From assembly GCA_964494015.1 (NCBI GenBank), contig CAZBQC010000008.1, forward strand, positions 1 through 24,478: a stretch of DNA of 24,478 nucleotides. Reading direction: 5' to 3'. The stretch is from CAZBQC01 sp964494015 (lineage in GTDB: Bacteria > Bacillota_I > Bacilli_A > RF39 > UBA660). A program made the position numbers and the translations under genes. This document shows positions 1 through 7,983 of the stretch, one piece after another (position 1 is the first letter of the stretch; the number at the start of each line of letters is the position of its first letter). The notes under the pieces are model-generated. The model was not told where the DNA came from, made no database searches, and saw only the letters and a list, made by a program, of their open reading frames with translations.

Positions 1-2782
1 CATTAAATCCTTCTTTAGAATGAATTCTAATCTCGACCATATCTTTAGTTACTTCTAGTATTTCATTATTGATAGTCATACAAAACGCTTGATCATTATC
101 TAACTTGTTGATTTCTTCAACCGTAATTTTAAGTAATTTATCAGCAAATTCTTTAATATTGGCCCCTAACATCTTACCACAAACTTTATAATTTGGTTTA
201 ACTTCAAAGTTCATGTATCCACTTAAATCCTTGACAAAGGTAATGGTTTTGACATTAAGTTCTTCTTTAATTAGTTCAACTAAGTCACCAATCGTCTTTT
301 GGACTTTGACATCTAAAATTACTTCGCTAATTGGCTGTCTAACTTTGATTTTAGCTTCTTCACGAGCATTTCTTCCTAAACTGATCAGTTCACGAACTAA
401 GTCCATTTTCCTTTCGATTTCTTCATCGATTAATTCTTCATTGCTAACCGGGAAATCAGCTAAATGAACAGATTCTTCATCAGTTAAGTTTTGATATAGT
501 TCTTCGGAAACAAATGGAACAATTGGTGCGATCAATTTAGCTAATCCAACTAGTACCTGATAAGTTGTCTGATAGACAGCTTTTTTAGATAAATCTAATT
601 CACTACCCCAGAACCTTCTTCTATTGCGTCTAATATACCAGTTAGATAAGTCCTCAGTGACAAATTCGGTAACACTTCTAACTACTTTAGTAAGATCGTA
701 TTCTTCGTATGAATCAGTAACATATTTAACTAATTTTTCGTACTTAGAAACAAGCCATTTATCAATTTCTTCTAAATCAGAATATTCAACTTTAAATCCC
801 CTTGGATCAACTTCATCAGTATTAGCATACATCTGAAAGAAAGTATAAGTACTTTTTAGAGTATTAAAAAATTTAGAATAAACTTCTTTTAGTCCATCTT
901 CATCAAACTTTAAAGGTGTCCAAACTGGTGAAGCATAAGGAATATACCATCTGATAATATCAGCACCATAATCGTCGATTAATTTGAATGGCTCGATCGA
1001 ATTACCCTTACTCTTATGCATCTTTTTACCATATTTATCGAGTAATAATTCATTGACTAAAACATTCTTATATGGACTAACTCCTTTTACAAAAGTTGAA
1101 ATAACTAATAGTGAATAAAACCAACCTCTCGTTTGATCGATTCCTTCAGCAATAAAGTCAGCTGGAAATTGGTTTTCAAATAATTCGAGATTTTCAAACG
1201 GATAATGATACTGAGCAAAAGGCATGGCTCCAGAATCAAACCAACAATCGATGACATCTGGCACACGATTCATGGTTTCACCACAACCTTGACATTTAAT
1301 ATGGATCTCATCGACATATGGTCGATGTAAATCAATATTGTGATCAATTTTCTCGATAGCTCGACTAATTAATTCTTCCCTTGAGCCAATCATTTCCATA
1401 TGTCCACATGAACAAGTCCACAAAGGAAGTGGGGTTCCCCAATATCTGCTTCTGGAAATTGCCCAGTCATTCATATTCTCTAACCAGTTGCCAAATCTTT
1501 TCTCACCAACAAATTTTGGATACCAGTTAACCTTGTTATTCTCTTCGATAATTTGATCTTTAATGGCTGTTACTTTTAAATACCAACTTGGTTTAGAATA
1601 GTACAATAGTGGTGTCCCACAACGCCAACAATGCGGATAGTTATGCATCATTTTTATTTTACTAAATAATTTGCCATTTTCTTTTAACCATTTAATGATT
1701 TCTATATCGGCATCCATGACTAAGATTCCCATCCATGGACCTTCTAAATACTTGCCATCTTCTCCCACCGGATTAACAACTGGCAAATTATATTTTTTAG
1801 AGACTTTAAAGTCATCCTCACCAAAAGCTGGCGCAATATGAACGATTCCGGTTCCGTCTTCCATTGTTACATATTCATCACATGTCACATAGAAAGCTTC
1901 CTCATCAACTTTAATAAATGGTAATAGTTGTTCATATTTAATATGTTCTAAGTCAGTTCCTTTATAAGTCTTTAAAACTTTTACTTCATCATCAAAAACC
2001 TTACTGACTAAATCTTTAGCTAAAATAAAGTTATTGCCACGACTCTCAACTTTAACGTATTCGGCACTTGGATTAACACAAAGGGCCACATTGGCTAAAA
2101 GTGTCCATGGGGTTGTGGTCCAAACTAAGAAGTAAGTATCTTCATTAACTAATTTCATTGGTACAATAACCGAATTGACATTTATCTCCTGATAACCTTG
2201 AGCTACTTCATGTGAAGCTAAACCCGTTCCACACCTAGTACAATATGGTAAAACCTTATGTCCACGATAGAACAATCCTTCTTCAAAAAATTTCTTTAAA
2301 ATCCACCATTCGGTCTCAATATAATCATTATCACAGGTAATATATGGATGATCTAAATCGATAAACTGTCCCATTTTAACTGTAAAGTCACGAAAAACTT
2401 TTTCATTGACCCAAACTGATTCACGACATTTCTCATTAAACTTATCAATTCCATATTTCTCAATATCTTGCTTAGAAGTAAATCCAAGTTGTTTTTCAAC
2501 CTGCACTTCGACAGGAAGCCCATGGGTATCCCAACCAACTTTACGAATTACCTTAAAACCCTGCATCGTTTTATATTTACAAAAAGTATCTTTAAGAAAT
2601 TTGGCCACCATATGGTGAAGTCCAGGCATACCATTAGCGGTGGCTGGTCCATCATAAAAGACAAAGTAATCTTTCCCCTTCTCAATACTCTTATTTAGAA
2701 TATCTTTTTTTTGGAAAGTTTCACTGATTTTACTTTCGACAACACTGGTTTTCTCTTTGCTGAGCTCCTTAAATTTTTTCAT
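1..2782 (-). CDS. ileS: Isoleucyl-tRNA synthetase, type 2 (3' end beyond window)
   Basis: Class I aminoacyl-tRNA synthetase that charges tRNA-Ile in the cytoplasm. The ATG at 2780-2782 follows a GGAGG ribosome site (2790-2794), and the frame stays open for 927 codons to the left edge. Type-2 IleRS proteins are usually about 1,050 residues, so roughly the last 100 are missing. Visible landmarks are the catalytic entry ANGMPGLHHM, the CP1 editing-domain motif WTTTPWT, zinc-type CxxC pairs (CWRCG, CQGCG) and the KMSKS-loop equivalent KMHKSKGN. The HIGH motif is therefore GLHH, the altered GXHH form known from some type-2 IleRS enzymes, not HXGH. The gene is controlled by the Ile T-box directly upstream. 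Family assignment is very secure; mupirocin insensitivity would be inference. Confidence 0.97.
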   Translation of the reverse strand, partial: MKKFKELSKEKTSVVESKISETFQKKDILNKSIEKGKDYFVFYDGPATANGMPGLHHMVAKFLKDTFCKYKTMQGFKVIRKVGWDTHGLPVEVQVEKQLGFTSKQDIEKYGIDKFNEKCRESVWVNEKVFRDFTVKMGQFIDLDHPYITCDNDYIETEWWILKKFFEEGLFYRGHKVLPYCTRCGTGLASHEVAQGYQEINVNSVIVPMKLVNEDTYFLVWTTTPWTLLANVALCVNPSAEYVKVESRGNNFILAKDLVSKVFDDEVKVLKTYKGTDLEHIKYEQLLPFIKVDEEAFYVTCDEYVTMEDGTGIVHIAPAFGEDDFKVSKKYNLPVVNPVGEDGKYLEGPWMGILVMDADIEIIKWLKENGKLFSKIKMMHNYPHCWRCGTPLLYYSKPSWYLKVTAIKDQIIEENNKVNWYPKFVGEKRFGNWLENMNDWAISRSRYWGTPLPLWTCSCGHMEMIGSREELISRAIEKIDHNIDLHRPYVDEIHIKCQGCGETMNRVPDVIDCWFDSGAMPFAQYHYPFENLELFENQFPADFIAEGIDQTRGWFYSLLVISTFVKGVSPYKNVLVNELLLDKYGKKMHKSKGNSIEPFKLIDDYGADIIRWYIPYASPVWTPLKFDEDGLKEVYSKFFNTLKSTYTFFQMYANTDEVDPRGFKVEYSDLEEIDKWLVSKYEKLVKYVTDSYEEYDLTKVVRSVTEFVTEDLSNWYIRRNRRRFWGSELDLSKKAVYQTTYQVLVGLAKLIAPIVPFVSEELYQNLTDEESVHLADFPVSNEELIDEEIERKMDLVRELISLGRNAREEAKIKVRQPISEVILDVKVQKTIGDLVELIKEELNVKTITFVKDLSGYMNFEVKPNYKVCGKMLGANIKEFADKLLKITVEEINKLDNDQAFCMTINNEILEVTKDMVEIRIHSKEGFN

Positions 2783-2997
2783 TCTTTTACCTCCAATTTT
2801 ATTCAAAAAAAAGTACCTTTAAAGGACGAGTATGACCCGTGGTACCACCTTAATAATTACTTATTATTTTCTGATAACGGAAGAATACCGAAACAAATTA
2901 TCATGAAAAGTGATTCTAATTAAAGCTAATTACCTATTTCCACCAACCATAGACTCTCTTCTAAATCAACCCTTAATTAAGGCTCTTCTTTGTTTAT
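2783..2997 (-). promoter_or_regulatory. T-box leader (isoleucine-specific) of ileS
   Basis: Read on the minus strand, the leader holds the canonical T-box AAGGTGGTACCACGG (2837-2851). A terminator arm follows (GTACC pairing with GGTAC, ending at 2813), then a run of eight U (2805-2812). Upstream are Stem I elements: AGAGAG (about 2955-2960), a distal-loop-like GGTTGGTG (about 2942-2949), and a specifier-loop-like GAATCAC whose central codon ATC (2912-2914) is an isoleucine codon. The predicted action is that uncharged tRNA-Ile pairs with ATC and with the antiterminator, allowing read-through into ileS. The 5' boundary is set from the promoter at 3004-3032 and is approximate. Confidence 0.93.
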
Positions 2998-3003
2998 GTA
3001 TAG

Positions 3004-3032
3004 AATATATCACAAAATACCAAGTTATTCAA
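3004..3032 (-). promoter_or_regulatory. Sigma-A-type promoter of the T-box/ileS transcript
   Basis: On the minus strand: -35 TTGAAT (3027-3032), a 17-base spacer, -10 TATATT (3004-3009). It overlaps the last codons of the upstream HNH-like gene and places the start just before Stem I of the T-box. Confidence 0.65.
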
Positions 3033-3375
3033 GATTATTTTTATTCAGACAACCACAATCAGTATTCATTTCAAGTAGCAATTCCTTATTAAGGCGAACT
3101 CTTCTCATGGCTGTTTCATATAAGGAAGATTCCCTTTGTTCTAAACTTGTCAAATACTCATGATTGCTTTTCGATATAACATAACTGCATGCAAAGGAAG
3201 TGCTTTTTGATTCTCTAAAAGGTGGATCGTGATGAAGTGTCAGCTCCTCCTGAGGATATTCACACATATCGTACATACAAATATTTCCACAAAAGGCGAT
3301 GAGGGTTTCTCTGACAAACATGATATTTTCTTTATCTAAAGTTCTTAGTTCTTTTAATGATTGAATCTGCGACAT
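3025..3375 (-). CDS. Small HNH-nuclease-like protein
   Basis: A 116-residue protein starting at an ATG preceded by AGAGGTAGGA. The centre resembles a compact HNH/beta-beta-alpha metal fold: Cys29, Cys33 and Cys38, then LTLHHDPPF (His48, His49) and NHEYLTSLEQ (Asn71, His72), followed by a basic helix rich in Arg and Lys. The LHHDPP...NH spacing is what points to HNH. I cannot see a complete second Cys pair, so nuclease activity is unproven and the fold could serve only in DNA binding. It lies 20 bases after dnaI, probably in the same transcript, and its 3' end overlaps the ileS promoter. No N-terminal partner domain is present. Confidence 0.6.
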   Translation of the reverse strand: MSQIQSLKELRTLDKENIMFVRETLIAFCGNICMYDMCEYPQEELTLHHDPPFRESKSTSFACSYVISKSNHEYLTSLEQRESSLYETAMRRVRLNKELLLEMNTDCGCLNKNNLE

Positions 3376-3395
3376 AATCCTACCTCTTATGATTT

Positions 3396-4304
3396 CTATT
3401 TTCTTCTATTGACTCCAATTAACTCTAGTTCATCTGTTAGATATTTAATACGTTCATAGACACGCCTAGCTTTGACTTTATCGATGGTATTATTGACAGT
3501 ACTAAGATGAACCTCCAAGTCTTTCATACTTAGGTTTGAGGTAAAAAAAGTTGGTAATTTTTCATCCATTCGATACTGAACAATCGTGCCTAGTACCTCA
3601 TCTCTTGACCATTCACTGATTTTTTCGGCTCCAAGATCGTCAATTAGTAACAAGGGAATTCTTTTAACATATTCAAAAATATCATTATAATCATCATTAG
3701 TTCCAAAACTTCCCTTGAGACTTCTTAAGAATTCTGGAAAATAAATGATGGCACTCTTCACATCCTTTTTGGCTAGTTCGTTAAACAAGGCTGAAATTAT
3801 ATAGGTCTTTCCACTGCCAAAACTGCCATGTAAATAAACTCCCTTAGGTTTTTGTCCGGCTAAATAATCATCATAGAACTCTTTGACTCTTTTAATTAAT
3901 TCCAACCTATTTTTATCATCCTTATAAATTTCTTTTAGGGAAGCATTCCTAATTTCTTTTGGTATTTCAAATAAATAAATATTCTTTTGATGTTCACTTT
4001 CTTTTAACTTTTTATTTAAATATTTACAAGCTTTATAAATGAAATAAAACTGATCTTTATCCTTTTTAGGACACAAAAAATATCCAGTTGTTTCGTTTCG
4101 ACATTCATCTAGTCCATTACACCTACTACAGTTATTCAAATCAGCTACTACTTGCTCTAATTTAGAAGTATACTTTATCAAAATACCTTCATCGATGTTT
4201 AACTTAGCTACTAACTTTTTAAAGCTTTCATCTTGTAAGGCATCGACATAAGATCTTTTTAATAAACCTTCATCATAGGTAGACATCTCAGCTATCTTTA
4301 TCAT
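3396..4304 (-). CDS. dnaI: Primosomal helicase loader DnaI
   Basis: AAA+ ATPase that, with DnaB and DnaD, loads the replicative helicase at origins and restart sites in Bacilli. The N-terminal third is the helicase-binding region with a Cys-rich zinc site (CSRCNGLDEC ... CP). The C-terminal half has a Walker A GSFGSGKT near residue 165, a Walker B LLLIDDLGAE near residue 220 and a sensor-type TSNLS. I chose the ATG at 4302-4304 (302 residues) because AGGTGA sits 5-6 bases upstream. The in-frame GTG at 4313 lies inside that ribosome site. A strong terminator lies upstream, between it and the preceding accessory gene, so dnaI probably needs its own promoter or read-through. A TATAAT occurs at 4318-4323 without a convincing -35. 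Confidence 0.95.
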   Translation of the reverse strand: MIKIAEMSTYDEGLLKRSYVDALQDESFKKLVAKLNIDEGILIKYTSKLEQVVADLNNCSRCNGLDECRNETTGYFLCPKKDKDQFYFIYKACKYLNKKLKESEHQKNIYLFEIPKEIRNASLKEIYKDDKNRLELIKRVKEFYDDYLAGQKPKGVYLHGSFGSGKTYIISALFNELAKKDVKSAIIYFPEFLRSLKGSFGTNDDYNDIFEYVKRIPLLLIDDLGAEKISEWSRDEVLGTIVQYRMDEKLPTFFTSNLSMKDLEVHLSTVNNTIDKVKARRVYERIKYLTDELELIGVNRRK

Positions 4305-4354
4305 TTTTATCACCTACATTATAAGTTTAATTTAAAATCCTTATTTTGGCAACA

Positions 4355-4382
4355 AAAAAACATGTTTTTGACATGTTTTTTT
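4355..4382 (-). terminator. Intrinsic terminator after the 4384-4878 gene
   Basis: Perfect hairpin with arms AAAAAACATGT and ACATGTTTTTT, ending in a T run on either strand. It lies one base past the TAG stop of the upstream gene and isolates it from dnaI. It could work in both directions. Confidence 0.85.
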
Positions 4383-4383
4383 A

Positions 4384-4878
4384 CTATTTCATTGCTAAAG
4401 CATCCTGATCGACTGTTAAAATTATTTTACCAGTCACATTATCTTGGTAATCTTCAGATTTTAAGGTTTTGATTGAATATACTAATTCACTATGTGGAGG
4501 AATTAAATCGTAGACTAAATCTCCACTTAAAACCATCGCATAATATTCGGTATAATTGTCATCCTCTAACTTGTAAGCATAACTTATTTTATTGTAATCT
4601 AACTTTATCTCACTTAAATAATTATTAGTGATCGCTAACTTATAGCTGTAATCTGTATCACTTAAATTAACTACTTTAAAAGTATAAGTTTTACCTTCTT
4701 GAAAATCGATAGTGGTATCACCAGTTACATAAATATCATCATAAGTTGCTTCTTTAATACTTAAACTGTTAGAAATATCTGGTCGAACATTAAACCAAAA
4801 CCAAGTTGAGATAATTAGAAACAGTACCGTAAAAATTATCGATTTTAGTCGATACTTTATTTCTTGATCGACAACCAT
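4384..4878 (-). CDS. Membrane-anchored TasA-like beta-sandwich protein
   Basis: A 164-residue protein of unknown function. One hydrophobic segment (about residues 12-30, ending in WFWFNV) is followed by an extracellular domain rich in beta-strand residues. Motifs such as YTFKVVNLSD and YSYKLAITN match the 'xxFxITNxGxxxxxYxxKL' pattern also found in the proteins at 9321-9860 and 22428-24077, which recalls TasA/CalY-type (M73) surface proteins. I see no clean signal-peptidase site after the hydrophobic stretch, so it may stay anchored. The ATG follows GGGGG with an 8-base gap. It lies 32 bases after the two-segment membrane gene and is closed by a strong terminator before dnaI. Confidence 0.6.
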   Translation of the reverse strand: MVVDQEIKYRLKSIIFTVLFLIISTWFWFNVRPDISNSLSIKEATYDDIYVTGDTTIDFQEGKTYTFKVVNLSDTDYSYKLAITNNYLSEIKLDYNKISYAYKLEDDNYTEYYAMVLSGDLVYDLIPPHSELVYSIKTLKSEDYQDNVTGKIILTVDQDALAMK

Positions 4879-4910
4879 TATTTAATCCCCCTTAAATAAT
4901 AAGACTATTC

Positions 4911-5351
4911 CTATTTAGACTTTCTTAAAACCGGTCCTTGTTCTAATTCAGCTAACTCTCGTTTTTTACTTTCGTATTCATCCCTCGAATTATTCTTTGT
5001 CGCTGCATAATTTTTAATTTTATCTAGTAACATGAATGTCAAGGTACCCGTAATTGCAGTTGCTGATAAATAATCCATTACATCCACCATATTGTCGGAC
5101 ATTCCCTGTGTAGTTACAACAAGCCCTTTTTTATCCTTAATCTCATCAAGAACCAAAGGATCATCGCCAGTAAATGTCGTTACAAATCCAACTATACTTC
5201 CAGATATTATAAATGGAATAGTTAAAGCAGCAACAAATTTTGTTAAGGCAATATTCTTAGCCTTCCTTGTTTCTTTAATCTGTTTGATTTTTTCGTTTTC
5301 CCCTGAAAATTCTTTGACTAGATCAGTCATTTTTTTTATTTTTTTACTCAT
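4911..5351 (-). CDS. Small two-segment membrane protein, unknown function
   Basis: A 146-residue protein. A charged N-terminus (MSKKIKK, many Lys/Glu) is followed by a hydrophobic segment at about residues 40-60 (FVAALTIPFIISGSIVGFV), a loop of about 45 residues, a second, weaker segment (YLSATAITGTLTFMLL) and a Lys/Glu-rich tail likely to be helical. The start at 5349-5351 is chosen because AAAAGGAG lies 8 bases upstream; a longer in-frame start 33 bases earlier lacks a ribosome site. I do not recognise the family. It is in the accessory block between dnaB and dnaI, in the same transcript as the TasA-like gene that follows. Confidence 0.6.
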   Translation of the reverse strand: MSKKIKKMTDLVKEFSGENEKIKQIKETRKAKNIALTKFVAALTIPFIISGSIVGFVTTFTGDDPLVLDEIKDKKGLVVTTQGMSDNMVDVMDYLSATAITGTLTFMLLDKIKNYAATKNNSRDEYESKKRELAELEQGPVLRKSK

Positions 5352-5455
5352 CTTAATAACTCCTTTTTCTATATATAATAACATAGATTGTTTTTATTGC
5401 AATTATTTTAATTAATTTAAATTATTCCTTTAATTTCAAATTTTAAATTATTGGT

Positions 5456-5480
5456 AAAAAAGAAACAAAGCTGTTCCCTT
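5456..5480 (-). terminator. Possible terminator after the 5482-5790 gene
   Basis: Minus-strand hairpin AAGGGAAC / GTTTCTT with one bulged G and a 6-base loop, followed by six T, starting two bases after the upstream stop codon. The stem is weak, so confidence is moderate. Confidence 0.45.
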
Positions 5481-5481
5481 T

Positions 5482-5790
5482 TTAATTCCAATAACTTTCT
5501 AATAACTTCATTTTCTGTTCATATATTTCTTCCTGTTGTTTTTGAACATTAATATAAGGATTAGCTTTCAGAATTTGTTCAATAGCTTGAAACATGGCTT
5601 TCCTCTTAAATAAATTTAATTTAATAGCTTGCAAGATTAATGAACGTCTTTCTCGAGCAATAGTAGCATTTCTTTCTTTATAGTAAGCAACTTGGCTACT
5701 AAGATCAACAATCCTACCTTTAATGTTCTCTGATTCAGGAATAGTTAAACCGTTTCTTTCTCCCCTTGAATCATCATTGTAATTATTCAT
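5482..5790 (-). CDS. Small coiled-coil-like cytoplasmic protein, unknown
   Basis: A 102-residue hydrophilic protein, mostly predicted helix: acidic and polar N-terminus (MNNYNDDSRGERNG), then KGRIVDLSSQVAYYKERNAT, an Arg/Lys-rich stretch and a Gln/Glu-rich end (VQKQQEEIYEQKMKLL). There is no signal peptide, membrane segment or catalytic motif. The ATG at 5788-5790 has AAGGGAG 8 bases upstream; the longer in-frame start would add a spurious hydrophobic leader overlapping dnaB. It is 59 bases after dnaB and probably cotranscribed with it. I do not recognise it; a helicase-loading or scaffold accessory role is only suggested by position. Confidence 0.6.
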   Translation of the reverse strand: MNNYNDDSRGERNGLTIPESENIKGRIVDLSSQVAYYKERNATIARERRSLILQAIKLNLFKRKAMFQAIEQILKANPYINVQKQQEEIYEQKMKLLESYWN

Positions 5791-5849
5791 CACATTTTCT
5801 CCCTTTAAAATTAATACAAGGCGTATTATAACATAAAACAGCAAATTTG

Positions 5850-7166
5850 TCAACTTGAGAAGTCTTTTAAAATATCGTCCAACTCAGCTTTCTCATCAGC
5901 TTTTAGCTCTAGTTTTTCAATATCTTGATCGAACCAACTTGGAGTATTGACTTCATTTTTAGTGACATTATGATATTTGTGATTGGATTCCGTTGACTTT
6001 TCCATCGTCTTTTTAAACCTCTTATGTTCCTTTTCACACATCTTCATCGCATCTTCGACCGTTTCAATATTTAATCTCTTCCATTGACCAGCTATCGTTT
6101 CTACATAATTCTTGCCTAATTTTTTGTTATTGATTTTTAAAACATAATCAATTAAGACATTGACGACACCTGGTTTCAATTGCTGATCAACCATCAATTT
6201 TTCGATTAAAGACAAGTCCCTAATGGTCGGTTCAGCATGGTTGTAAGCACTTCTTAAAAAATCATAAGGAGTCACATTTTCAAAAGTGTAAATCATTTTA
6301 GCTTTTTTGGATGAGTCTCCAACTGGTTTTTTTAAGTACTCTGGTTGCTTAGAATAAACTAAAGTTGGAAGCTTACCATCATTTTCAAATTGATAAAAAT
6401 TACGGCAACTTTTCCTAATTAGTAATTTATCAATCATTCCTCTTTCATTTAAAGAATTCCTCACCAACCCCTGCATCGTTAAACTATCGATCTTATAGAC
6501 ACAGGCTAAGGCATTTAAAAGTTCCTTCGTCTCGTCATTAAAACATTTAGCATTCACCAATTCACCGGGAATACTGTTGATGATCAAGTTAAAATCTAAA
6601 ACATTGTCTAACTTGATACCTCCTGTTTCATTGTCAATAATATTATCGTTACCGACAAAGGAATTAGAGCTGACAGCATCGAACACTTCATTAAATCTCT
6701 TAGTAATATCATTATACTCTTTAAAAGAAATTAATGGTTTCTTATAGTAAGATACTAATTTTTCATATTCCCTTTTACCTAAATTATTGTATAAGACGAC
6801 ATTTAGGATCGGATGATTTAAAAATTCATTAGCTGATAATGGTGAGAAAATTAAATAGACAAAATTATTGACATGATCTTTTTTATAGTAGGTTTTTAAA
6901 AGCCCGATTGCCTCTAACTTCTCACGTGCTTTGACTATATCATCTAATTTTAACTGCATATTGGCCATTAAATGATAATGAGTTAAGTCTTCACTCATCA
7001 ATTCTCTTTTATCCAAGTCATCCAAAAGCGTGAAATACAAACTGACAGAACTATATCCAATGATCGGTTGGTATAACATAGTAATCAATTTTCTTATTTC
7101 ATTGGTAATGATAGCTTTATTGATGACCGTATAAGTATCGGCCGGTAAAATTGTTACTTTTTCCAT
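5850..7166 (-). CDS. dnaB: Replication initiation protein DnaB (Bacillus-type, DnaD-like)
   Basis: Helicase-loading co-factor of the Firmicutes primosome; not the replicative helicase that E. coli calls DnaB. The 438 residues have an N-terminal winged-helix-type region (about 1-110, with MLYQPIIGYSSVSLYFTLL) and a C-terminal DnaB/DnaD domain (about 295-375). The latter starts at NVTPYDFLRSAYNHAEPT and includes VVNVLIDYVLKINNKKL. A charged tail follows. Length and domain order match B. subtilis DnaB. The start has GAGGTG just upstream. In B. subtilis dnaB and dnaI are adjacent; here about 1.5 kb with three accessory genes lies between them. Confidence 0.9.
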   Translation of the reverse strand: MEKVTILPADTYTVINKAIITNEIRKLITMLYQPIIGYSSVSLYFTLLDDLDKRELMSEDLTHYHLMANMQLKLDDIVKAREKLEAIGLLKTYYKKDHVNNFVYLIFSPLSANEFLNHPILNVVLYNNLGKREYEKLVSYYKKPLISFKEYNDITKRFNEVFDAVSSNSFVGNDNIIDNETGGIKLDNVLDFNLIINSIPGELVNAKCFNDETKELLNALACVYKIDSLTMQGLVRNSLNERGMIDKLLIRKSCRNFYQFENDGKLPTLVYSKQPEYLKKPVGDSSKKAKMIYTFENVTPYDFLRSAYNHAEPTIRDLSLIEKLMVDQQLKPGVVNVLIDYVLKINNKKLGKNYVETIAGQWKRLNIETVEDAMKMCEKEHKRFKKTMEKSTESNHKYHNVTKNEVNTPSWFDQDIEKLELKADEKAELDDILKDFSS

Positions 7167-7184
7167 GTTACACCTCTTAAGCCT

Positions 7185-7213
7185 ATTATATATTAACTTG
7201 AAAAAAAAAACAT
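7185..7213 (-). promoter_or_regulatory. Candidate dnaB promoter
   Basis: A consensus -10 TATAAT (7185-7190) lies 18 bases upstream of the dnaB ATG. At 17 bases the -35 would be ATGTTT (7208-7213), a poor match that overlaps the terminator arm of the preceding gene. The -10 is convincing; the -35 is not. Confidence 0.4.
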
Positions 7214-7223
7214 TAAAAATGTT
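7201..7223 (-). terminator. Intrinsic terminator after the prepilin peptidase gene
   Basis: Minus-strand stem AACATT / AATGTT (7209-7223) with a 3-base loop, then eight T (7201-7208), immediately after the stop codon. It separates the pilC-pilD operon from dnaB. Confidence 0.65.
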
Positions 7224-7982
7224 CTAAATTAAATTTAAAATATCTTTAATATCAATTTTTAAGAAAAAGACAATCAAGATTCCGATAATTAAGAATGGTC
7301 CAAAGGGAATCATTTTTTCATGATGCTTGTAATAAAGAAAAATAGACATTGGTAAGGCAATTAAACTACCAATAAAAATCGCAGCCATACTAAGAATGGG
7401 ATCTAGGACTAGTCCAGCATTAAACATCAGTTTAACATCAGCTCCTCCTAAACTTTCTTTTTTAAAGAGGAGTTTACCGAGCCACATGATGGCATACATA
7501 ATGGCAAATACTATTAATCCGTAGCCGATAGACTTCCCTGTTTCAATCAATCCCGTTCCGAGTAATTTGACAATGATGAGTAAAACACCGGTTATAACAA
7601 TAAAGGAATCAGGAATAATCATATAATTTATGTCACTCACGATAACGACAGCTAAAAACGATGACAAGATTAAGGCAATCGCCAATTCATAACTAAATCC
7701 TAACGAATGGTAGCTGACAGCAAAGAGAACGCCGGTAAATAGCTCAATAACTGGATAAAACCAGGCAATCTGTTCCCGACAGGCTCGACATTTTCCTTTT
7801 TGAACTAAATATGAGAAAATTGGAATCAATTCTAAGATTGTTAATTTTTTATGACACTTTGGACAATGACTTCCCGGCTTGATAATCGATTGATTAACTG
7901 GCACCCTATACCCCACTACATTATAGAATGAACCAAAGAAAAGCCCTATAACAAAGAATAAAATTAAATAAATATCCATCAT
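7224..7982 (-). CDS. pilD: Prepilin peptidase / N-methyltransferase (PilD/ComC)
   Basis: Integral membrane aspartyl protease that cleaves type IV prepilin leaders and usually N-methylates the new N-terminus. About 252 residues. The N-terminal segment reads FGSFYNVVGYRVP. Two CxxC pairs (CPKCHKK and CRACRE) flank a cytoplasmic loop, followed by about six more hydrophobic segments. The catalytic aspartates are in SDINYMIIPD and in GGADVKLM, a variant of GxGD with Ala before Asp. The start is ATG 7980-7982 or the adjacent ATG, one base past the pilC stop; both give the normal family N-terminus, whereas the longer ORF start would lie inside pilC. It is coupled to pilC. Confidence 0.93.
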   Translation of the reverse strand: MMDIYLILFFVIGLFFGSFYNVVGYRVPVNQSIIKPGSHCPKCHKKLTILELIPIFSYLVQKGKCRACREQIAWFYPVIELFTGVLFAVSYHSLGFSYELAIALILSSFLAVVIVSDINYMIIPDSFIVITGVLLIIVKLLGTGLIETGKSIGYGLIVFAIMYAIMWLGKLLFKKESLGGADVKLMFNAGLVLDPILSMAAIFIGSLIALPMSIFLYYKHHEKMIPFGPFLIIGILIVFFLKIDIKDILNLI

Positions 7983-7983
7983 A

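Noticed and set aside
213..2923. Several plus-strand ORFs of 60-84 codons
   Set aside because: They lie opposite ileS and its T-box, are rich in Ser/Thr/Leu as antisense shadows are, and have no ribosome sites.
3396..4313. GTG start for dnaI at 4313
   Set aside because: The GTG lies within the AGGTGA ribosome site that serves the ATG at 4304.
4318..4323. TATAAT as a dnaI promoter
   Set aside because: No acceptable -35 at 16-18 bases, and the transcript start would fall on or next to the ribosome site.
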